NCBI GenBank assembly: GCA_963971305.1
Contig: OZ020305.1
Coordinates: 44,691,115 to 44,755,114 of the forward strand
DNA length: 64,000 nt
Direction of reading: 5' to 3'
Source of the DNA: Arcuatula senhousia
Lineage: Eukaryota; Mollusca; Bivalvia; Mytilida; Mytilidae
Positions 56,922 through 64,000 of this stretch are shown piece after piece (positions within the stretch are counted from its first letter, which is position 1; the number at the start of each line of letters is the position of its first letter). A program made the translations under genes and the position numbers. Under the pieces are notes generated by a model. The model was not told the DNA's origin and did no database searches. It saw only the letters and a program-made list of their open reading frames with translations.

Positions 56922-57711
56922 CTTTTTCTACATTGTCTGAAAAGTCATTTTCAGTGCCAAATGTCTGTAGATAATTTGTAATTTTGTTGTAGTATATTTG
57001 TTGATGAACAATGTTTTGTTATGAAAAATCATAAATAGTATAAAGTTTATAAATAGTAAATTTTTAATTTTTATTTTTGTTAAAGACTTTAGATTTATAT
57101 TTTTATCAATCATTCCTGTTGTTTGAAAATTTGTCAGATTTTTTTTCAAATTTTAGAATGTCTAGAAGAATTTTAATTCAAACTGTTTTTAATGTATTTT
57201 TTATGAACAATGTTGTATTTCAAAGAAGTTGTATTTTTAAGAACTTTTTAAATTGTTTTTATTTTTTTTATTTTTTTAAGAGATTGATATCACTTGTATT
57301 CAAAGAATAGATAAATATATATATATATATTATATATGAACATTTTGCCAGTGAATCAAATGAAGACAATCAAATCAAAAGTTTATAGAATTCTAGTCAT
57401 GCATGTGCATTTATTGTTTGTTTTTAATTTAAAACAACTTTTTATCATATATTTTTACCTTCATTTTGAATATTTTCATTGCACAATCAGGTCAAGTAGC
57501 ATTTTTTTGCTCGAGATTTTAACTAATTTTTTTGCTGGTTAGCTTTCATACATTTTAATTGTCCTTTTTATAGTCTGCCTTTATATATTTAAATGTTTGT
57601 GTTCTTGTATTCTTTAAAAATGCATTTTTAAAAACTGTTTTTGTACATGTATCTTTTATTAGAAAAAATCTCCCTGCAAGTAAAATTTACATAATTAACA
57701 GGGTATTTGAA

Positions 57712-58267
57712 TTAAGGTAGATGGGGTGTCTATCACTGAGCATCTTTTTTGCACATCTATCAAAACTTTCGAATTTATAATGCTTGTTATTCAAATTGAT
57801 TTCTATTATGCTAGGTAATCATCAAAATTGGAAATTATATCAAAAATTAGGATTAAAGACACCTTCTTTGCGAATTTCAATATTTTCCCGTACTTTTTAA
57901 GGGGAGATAATTTGTATAGAAGAAATAGGGAAAAAAACACATTTTTCACTTTTTTCAAAAATTTTGATGGTGAACTTTTTTTTTTATTTAGTATATTTTA
58001 AAATCCATCCAAAACAAAGATTTCCACAAATTTTACGAAAAATCTATGGAGTGATTTTTTTTTAACGTAAAAGAAATTTGAATTTTTTCTATTGATCTTA
58101 TATAAAAAGTACTGAAATCATCAATTTTTCAAAGTCGTTTCTAGAAAAATTCTCGAGGTGAAGTATTGATATTATAGTCGAGATTTAAAGTACCAGTCTA
58201 GGACTTACGATGGTCAAAACTTAAGAAAATTCTATGGATAACTTTTTAGACACCCCATCTACCTTAA
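57712..58267. mobile_element. TTAA-flanked MITE 3 in the 3'UTR region
   Basis: The first and last 21 bp are perfect inverted copies (TTAAGGTAGATGGGGTGTCT plus A), giving TTAA target sites and 17-bp TIRs. About 556 bp. The palindromic ends could pair in the mRNA if the 3'UTR extends past it. Confidence 0.9.
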
Positions 58268-58323
58268 GTAAGAACTACCTCATGTTCCATAAGGTAACTC
58301 TGTATTGATGTCAATTAGACCAT

Positions 58324-58329
58324 AATAAA
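58324..58329 (+). terminator. Candidate poly(A) signal (proximal)
   Basis: AATAAA about 1.4 kb after the stop codon. No clear GT-rich element follows, so it is the weaker of the two candidates. Confidence 0.25.
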
Positions 58330-58706
58330 ATTATTCCTAGAGTCTCATCCAAATTACTTGAAAATATTGGACAGATGGGCAAATTTTATTTTTATTATTT
58401 ATCCATTTTGAAGGAAATTTAACATAATCTGCCTAAAAATCAAAATAACCTTTTATAAGGCTGCTGAAAAAATTGGGGGGGGGGAGGGGATGAGAATCTA
58501 GAAAATATTTTGAATTGGCCTTATTAATACCTTTGATTTATTTGGAAAACATTCTTTTTACTCCTCTTCTCATATATTAAAGCATTGTCTACCTAATGAA
58601 TATCTTAATGTTATTTGTGTCCAAAATTCAAGCTTGCCCTATAAACATATAAGATATTGTGAGCTGACAATCAGTTCCACAGACCAAAATACTTAGCATA
58701 TTGACT

Positions 58707-58835
58707 TTTGAAAATAGTTTATAAATTTGAATTTCACTGAAAATAGTTTATAAATTAGAATTTCACTGAAAATAGTTTATAAATTAGAATCTCACTGAAA
58801 ATAGAAAATTAATTAAAATTTCACTGTAAATAGTT
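58707..58835. repeat. ~33-bp tandem repeat
   Basis: Four to five imperfect copies of GAAAATAGTTTATAAATTAG plus AATTTCACT. Confidence 0.9.
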
Positions 58836-59036
58836 TCTATAGTAGAATCTGCTGAGATTAAAATATCTTTTACAATATACATTAATAGTCCAGTACATGT
58901 CAACATTACAGTAAAGTCTGTTCAAAGATTCTTTCATCATTATATGACTTTTGTATATTTTAGTGACAGGAAATCACTATGTGCCAATTTATACTTTTGT
59001 ATTTACTGCTATATTTAATCATTATTTTGTATAAAA

Positions 59037-59042
59037 AATAAA
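59037..59042 (+). terminator. Candidate poly(A) signal (distal)
   Basis: AATAAA followed within 25-35 bp by a TG-rich stretch (ATCATGTGTTGTCT), a typical downstream element. It would give a 3'UTR of about 2.1 kb. Confidence 0.4.
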
Positions 59043-59060
59043 ATAATTAAAAAGTCCTTC

Positions 59061-59812
59061 GGTATCATGTGTTGTCTCCCTACTATTTGTATTTAAACAG
59101 GACTGATGGGGTTTTCTACTCATGACTATTGGGGAATGCCCATCTGCAGCGACTATTAAGACACTGTAAGTGCCATGGGCCATTCAGTTCATGACACACA
59201 ACTGCCAGTGCTAGCTGCTCCAGAGTACTCGGTAAAAAGACCTTTATTTTTGCTGGAACAGTGCCCATCTTGCACCATGGCAAGGTACTGGTTGAGATAC
59301 TGGTCGGAATTTTGCAAGACAATTAAACAGGCCTAAGATTTTATGTTTGATATCATGAAGGATCATTGAATATTTATTGTTTGCCTGTCTGATAGATTTA
59401 AGGATAAAATGGAAAACCCAATACATTTCTTAGGTATTTTTTACCAAACCCCTTATACCCCTAATAGAAAGATGATTTGGGCCTTTATTATGGGCATGAG
59501 ATATTCTATGATCTGTTTCAAAATCTGTTTCTTGTTTGCTGAAGGCTTTATTTTTTATACATGCTGGTAACAAGCTTCATTTTGGCATGCTGTATTATTG
59601 GGTGTATTCTTTACCCATCAGATATCGTACCATCCTTTTCTATATTTCCAAATACTAAGGATTTACACAACTTGTGAAAGTGGATTATCACTAGTGAGTA
59701 TTTTCTAAAAGTCCCTTATGGCCGAAGATCCTGTAGTAGGTGGTGATTATAAAATTTACTTCTAAATCTGTTGACTTGAATTTTTTTTTCAGATATGAAG
59801 TCTATATAAACA
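59061..59812. other. Intergenic stretch, unexplained open frame
   Basis: A less AT-rich patch at 59116-59330 is open on the minus strand for 68 codons (LALAVVCHELNGPWHLQC). I do not recognise it; it could be a fossil exon or transposon fragment. The rest shows nothing. Confidence 0.3.
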
Positions 59813-61023
59813 AGACCAATCAATGTCTGGCCCTGCGTCGCACGGCAAAACGTTGAACCCTGTACTTTCTAGGCCCAATATGGACAGTCAAAATATTTTG
59901 ACACTTGCATCCTATGGTGGACTTACATTTTTAGCATATTTGTCACATGCCACCCAATATTGTAAAAATAGACCAAAAAATAGTTTCTATTTTTTCCCCT
60001 TTTGGTCCCCTTATTGCTAAACAGAAAAGGTGGGTCAAGAAAAAATTGTATCCTCCATTTTGTATCCAATATATGACCAAAATTAACTTGTAAAAAAAAT
60101 TTTCTAATTCGGACCATAAATAAAAAAATGTCACATTTTTCCCCTTTTGGGCCCCTCGTTCCTAAACAAAAAGAGAGGGGACCCCAAAATCATCCCCACC
60201 CTTTGATTTATGGTGAGTAACACTACTGTAAAGTTTCATAGCATTTGGTCAACCAAAACAAGTTATTGTGGAAACAAATAAAAAAGTTGCTTTTTTGGCC
60301 CCTTTTAGGCCCTTAGTTTCTAAATGAAAAAAGAGGGGACACAAAAAATCAGCCCAACCCTTCCTTTTATGGTAAGTAACATTACTGTTAAGTTTCATAG
60401 CATTTGGTAAACCAAAACAAAAGTTATTGTGGAAAAAAATTTAAAAGTCGGGTTTTTTTGCCCCCTTTGGGCATCTAATTTCTAAACCAAAAAAGAGGGG
60501 ACACCCAAAATCAGCCCAACCCTTCCTTATACGGTAAGTATCATTAGTGTAAAATTTCTTAGTATTTGGTCAACCAGAACAAAAGTTATTGTGGAAAAAA
60601 ATTAAAAAGTCGCCTTTTTGGCCCCTTTTGAGCCCTAATTTCAAAACGAAAAAAGAGGGGACACCCAAAATCAGCCCAACCCTTCCTTTTATGGTAAGTA
60701 ACATTACTGTAAAGTTTCACAGCATTTGGTCAACCAGAACAAAAGTTATTGTGGAAAAAAATTAAAAAGTCGCTTTTTTGGCCCCTTTTGGGCCCCTAAT
60801 TTCTAAACAAAATTATAAAATGATCCCAAAAGGGGACATCTAAAAGGGGAGGTGCACATCTTCAATATATCTGTAATCACTGTGTAAAATTTTATAAAGA
60901 TCTAGTGTTTGGTTTTTGAGATTCAGATTACACAAGACAGGCACTCCATAGAGGGACAGACGGACGGACGGACGGAGTGACCCGACTACTAGACCTGCTT
61001 TCGCCTTCGGCGACGCAGGTAAA
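59813..61023. mobile_element. Hairpin-capped tandem array E (about 6 units)
   Basis: Starts near GGCCCTGCGTCGCACGGC. Units of ~160 bp carry AGAGGGGACACCCAAAATCA, GCATTTGGTCAACCA and AAAGTTATTGTGGAAAAAA. Then a GGAC microsatellite (60959-60976), and it ends GACCTGCTTTCGCCTTCGGC and GACGCAGGT (hairpin). Same overall architecture as arrays A-D with unrelated units. Confidence 0.82.
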
Positions 61024-61642
61024 AAGTCAATTAGAATATTAGTCTATTAGTCATAAGGTACGAGACCACAGTTATAATTAGCTCCCTTCAATTTTCGTTG
61101 TCGTTGTCCAATAATATAGTCCCTATTAAAACACAGTATTTCTTGTAAATGCTATTGTAATGTTAGTTTTTATGACTAAAGGATGAACTTGGAGTGAAAT
61201 GAGAGATTAAAGATAGTATAAATTTATCAAGCTTTAATTTTTTGAAATTCATTGATAAAGTTGTGATTCGGCTAAGTGCAAAAAGGTGATTTTTTCATTT
61301 TTCAAGCACCTCTTTTCTGACCCTCTTAGGTGTAAATTTAAAACAAAGTGGCTACGATTACCTGGATTTACCTGGAAAAGTAACAATAAGAAAAAAATTA
61401 TTGTTACCTGACGCCGGAAGTCAAAGTAAAATATTAACCGGTCCACGGAAGCGGACCTGTTTTTATTAAAGTAACAATAAGAAATTTTCTTATTGTTACC
61501 GCTCGTTATTTTTACATGAAAATGCGTTTACTAACAACGAAATTCTTGTTTATAATTTAATAGCCTATTTTAATACACATGATACACTCACGTGAAAACA
61601 ATAATAAAATTTGAATAAGGATGAATTTAAGTGCAAGTTATT

Positions 61643-61753
61643 TCATTTTTGGTTACATTTCCTACACATCCAGTAGGTTGCTTTGGGCAGATTTTTACGT
61701 CCGACACATGACAGACGATACTATTCCAGACAACCATCACAAACAATGGAGGC
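61643..61753 (-). pseudogene. PHD-finger remnant
   Basis: The minus strand reads ASIVCDGCLE, a TAG stop, then YRLSCVGRKNLPKATYWMCR and KCNQK before TGA. C-x2-C, C and W-x-C-x2-C fit the second half of a PHD finger, with Arg where His is usual and a stop where Trp is usual. The inverted copy near 63510-63548 keeps the same RKCNQK end. Confidence 0.6.
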
Positions 61754-61842
61754 CCGAATATGGACATCATGACTTCTGTGCCTGTCTTTGAACTTTCTAA
61801 TTTACTCGAACTTTTGTTATAAAGTTAAACAAATTTGGTTTC

Positions 61843-62322
61843 TTAGTACGAATTTAACTTCTGTTCAAATTCGATAAGTGAATTGAATTTTTCTCCAATT
61901 GGAAAATATACCACCGGTTTCTCGGAAGCCATTTTGATGTGCAAAGCCCTGGTATATCGAATTAGTTGTGAAATATAGACACCGTATGCAGGTGACGTTG
62001 GTATGTTACTTTCCAGTTTAGGAAAATCAATAATTTTAAAATTAAAATCGTCTCTTTTATCGTAATTTTTTGTACTGAGATGACCACCCGGGTCAAATTC
62101 GAGATGTAGATCCAAGAATGATGTAAAGCAAGTGGATTCTGTGGTTTCTTTAATCTCTTGTTCTGGAGGATATATTGAAGGAATCCATCTGGAAAACGAC
62201 GAGTTGTTGACAGAGAGGACGTCATCAATATATCTGAAAGTGAGATTTAATGACCTTGCCTCATCTTCTTGTTCTTCACGAGTTCCTAAATTCAGACTCG
62301 TAAGAGTATAAAAACAGACCAA
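61843..62322 (-). pseudogene. Reverse transcriptase fragment (YIDD box) fused to a MASE-type tail
   Basis: 160-codon open frame on the minus strand. LTFRYIDDVLSVNNSSF carries the catalytic YxDD motif; LEIKE-like and FLDLHLEFDPGGHLSTK, YDKRDDFNFKI and PAYGVYISQLIRYTRA follow, as in invertebrate retroelement RTs of uncertain class (Penelope-like is possible). N-terminal fingers and any nuclease are missing. The last ~29 residues (MASEKPVVYFPIGEKFNSLI) start a different protein type, so it is a chimera. Not functional alone. Confidence 0.7.
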
Positions 62323-62674
62323 ATGAATTAATCTGGGTGATATTAAAGAAAAGACAGTGTTTCATTATATTTTTAAGTCACTGGTGATTTTATAAGTTAA
62401 AATAAATAATTGTTTATTTCAAGTTTTCAATTACAAAAACATTATATTATATAAAGAAATGTACATATTGCTAATAATATTCTGAAATACAAGAATATTC
62501 AAATTCATATAATCAGGTAACAATAACGCCAGGTAACAATAAGAAAAAATACTTATTGTTACTTAAAACAGGTCCGCATCCGTTACACGGTTTTCCGTTA
62601 GTCCGTCCTTCCGGTGTCAGGTAACAATAATTTTTTTCTAATTGTTACTTTTCCAGGTAACACTATCCAGTGCC

Positions 62675-62994
62675 AATTTAAAAAAAAAATCAATTTTTTT
62701 TTAGATGGTAGGATTTTCTGAATTTTTAACTAATGTTCTTGAAGCTAATGAACTTTATGTGGCCAAAGTTTCATTTAAAAAAAAAATATATTTTTAGGCA
62801 CTGGCTACATTTACATGTGTAAAAATAACAAATACGTTTACACGAAAAAAAGTAAAACCGGGCCCCAATGACGGTGACGGAACACTTTATTTTTACACGA
62901 TTGAAAAGGCATATTTTTTTCTAATACTAAATATTAGGCATGTCATACAATGCGTTTTTACCATTCTCGAACTAAAAGTTATATTTATTGAAAA
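62675..62994. other. Spacer between the two TIR elements
   Basis: 320 bp, AT-rich with poly-A runs. One more GGCACTGGCTACATTTACA motif near 62796 resembles the element ends, hinting at a third degraded terminus. Confidence 0.5.
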
Positions 62995-63806
62995 GGCACT
63001 GGATACAGTTACCTGGAAATGTAACAATAAGAAAAAAATTATTGTTACCTGACACCGGAAGGACGGACTAACAGAAAACCGTGTAACGGACGCGGACCTG
63101 TTTTAATGAAGTAACAATAATTATTTTTGTTATTGTTACTTGGCGTTATTAATTATTACCCGATTGATGAATTTGAATATTATTGTTGTATTTAAGAATA
63201 ATATTAACAATATGTATATTTCTTTTTATATCACGTTTTTTGTAATTAAGAACTTGCAATAAAAAATAATTTATTTTACCCTTATTTTAACTAATAAAAC
63301 CATCGGTGACTTGAATTGTGATCATGAAAACACATATAATGAAACACCGTCTTTTCTATTATACCACCCCAAGTAATAATACATTTGGTCTGTTTTGCGT
63401 TCAGTCCTAGGTTTAAAAAATCTCAAGCTCACATATCAAATGGCTTCCGAGATGCCGGTGGTGAATAAAATTCAATTCACTTATCGAATTTGAAGAAAAC
63501 CTGAAGCCCCTTACTGCATGGATGTATAGGAAATGCAATCAAAAATGAAATATTCAAATTCATGAATTTAATAATTGTTTTCATGTCACTGTATCAGCCT
63601 TATAAATTATTTTTAAAAAAATCGTTGTAATAGTTAACAATAACGATCGGTAACAATAAGAATAAATCTTATTGTTACTTTCTTAAAAACAGGTCCGCAT
63701 CCGTGGACCGGTTAATATTTTACTTTGACTTCCGGCGTCAGGTAACAATAATATTTTTCTTATTGTTACTTTTCCAGGTAAATCCAGGTAATCGTAGCCA
63801 CTTTGT
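62995..63806 (+). mobile_element. TIR element T2, inverted deleted relative of T1
   Basis: The same ~150-bp terminal repeats stand at 62995-63150 and 63640-63806. The interior (63151-63640) is the reverse complement of parts of T1, including the MASE leader (near 63442) and the RKCNQK end (to 63548), but lacks the RT. With T1 it forms a 2.4-kb imperfect palindrome. Confidence 0.75.
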
Positions 63807-64000
63807 ATTGAAAAACATTTCATTGGTTCCAATCGTAAATAAATATACAGGTCTATGTTCCAATCAAATAACGCAGTATGTATTATTAACTTAATCATGT
63901 ATAAAGAAACTTTTAAAAAATGAAAAGATATTGCTAAAATACAGTGCATGCATACAAAATAAACAGCTGTCACCCTTTCACAAGTTTTATCATGTTCCGC

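Larger units (their letters stand above)
56922..59060 (+). other. Presumed 3'UTR and downstream flank
   Basis: Non-coding. It contains a TTAA MITE (57712-58267), a short TA microsatellite at about 57315-57336, and a ~33-bp tandem repeat at 58707-58835. Poly(A) signal candidates are at 58324 and 59037; the true transcript end is unknown. Confidence 0.45.
61343..62674 (-). mobile_element. TIR element T1 carrying RT and PHD remnants
   Basis: Bounded by ~150-bp terminal inverted repeats (61343-61505 and 62516-62674). Each repeat holds small palindromes (GTAACAATAAG ... TTATTGTTAC) and a GC-rich centre (GGTCC ... GCGGACCTG). The interior reads on the minus strand: RT palm, MASE-type leader and PHD finger remnant. 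An inverted, deleted relative lies at 62995-63806. Confidence 0.75.

Noticed and set aside
56910..56915. AATAAA overlapping the last codons
   Set aside because: It lies before the stop codon; cleavage here would remove it. Chance occurrence in AT-rich sequence.
61249..61446. Minus-strand frame duplicated on the plus strand at 63703-63894
   Set aside because: Both are readings of the same terminal inverted repeat, not genes.

Overview
The window is eukaryotic DNA, AT-rich, with short exons in long introns. ACATGTA-rich introns, hairpin-ended elements with tandem units of about 160 bp and tRNA-headed SINEs point to a bivalve mollusc, probably a mussel-like species. The species call is inference.

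Nearly everything between 957 and 56921 is one plus-strand gene. It encodes a secreted thioester-containing protein of the alpha-2-macroglobulin/complement C3 family. I traced 45 coding exon positions by hand. One position, the bait region, is filled by four alternative exons, A to D. The splice phases agree throughout, and the spliced CDS with bait exon A is 5844 bp, or 1947 codons plus stop. The order is: signal peptide (exon 1), macroglobulin (MG) domains 1-5 (exons 2-13 and 21), MG6 (22-27), MG7 (27-28), CUB (29-31 and 36), thioester domain (32-35), MG8 (37-40), a linker (41-42) and a C-terminal netrin/C345C domain (43-45).

The unusual part is in exons 13-20. MG5 is interrupted by about 290 residues: a Pro/Tyr-rich linker, two copies of a six-cysteine module with identical spacing (C-x7-C-x15-C-x8-C-x7-C-x19-C) and an identical internal intron position, and a PAN/apple domain. 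Each module is bounded by phase-1 introns, the signature of exon shuffling. I know of no described thioester protein with this architecture. Bait exons A-D (24927-31588) all enter in phase 1 and leave in phase 2, so only one can be used per message. The protein looks like an opsonin or protease trap with a switchable bait, a complement-type tail and an inserted adhesion or recognition cassette.

Introns and flanks are full of transposable elements: hairpin-capped tandem arrays (20.2, 34.2, 43.4, 44.1, 52.0 and 59.8 kb) resembling non-autonomous Helentrons; TTAA-flanked MITEs (12.9, 36.9 and 57.7 kb); a mariner-type element (29.9 kb); a hAT-type MITE (22.8 kb); foldbacks; two SINEs; and a probable piggyBac relic (45.4 kb). 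From 61.3 to 63.8 kb two terminal-inverted-repeat elements face each other. The left one carries remnants of a reverse transcriptase and a PHD finger. No other intact gene was recognised.
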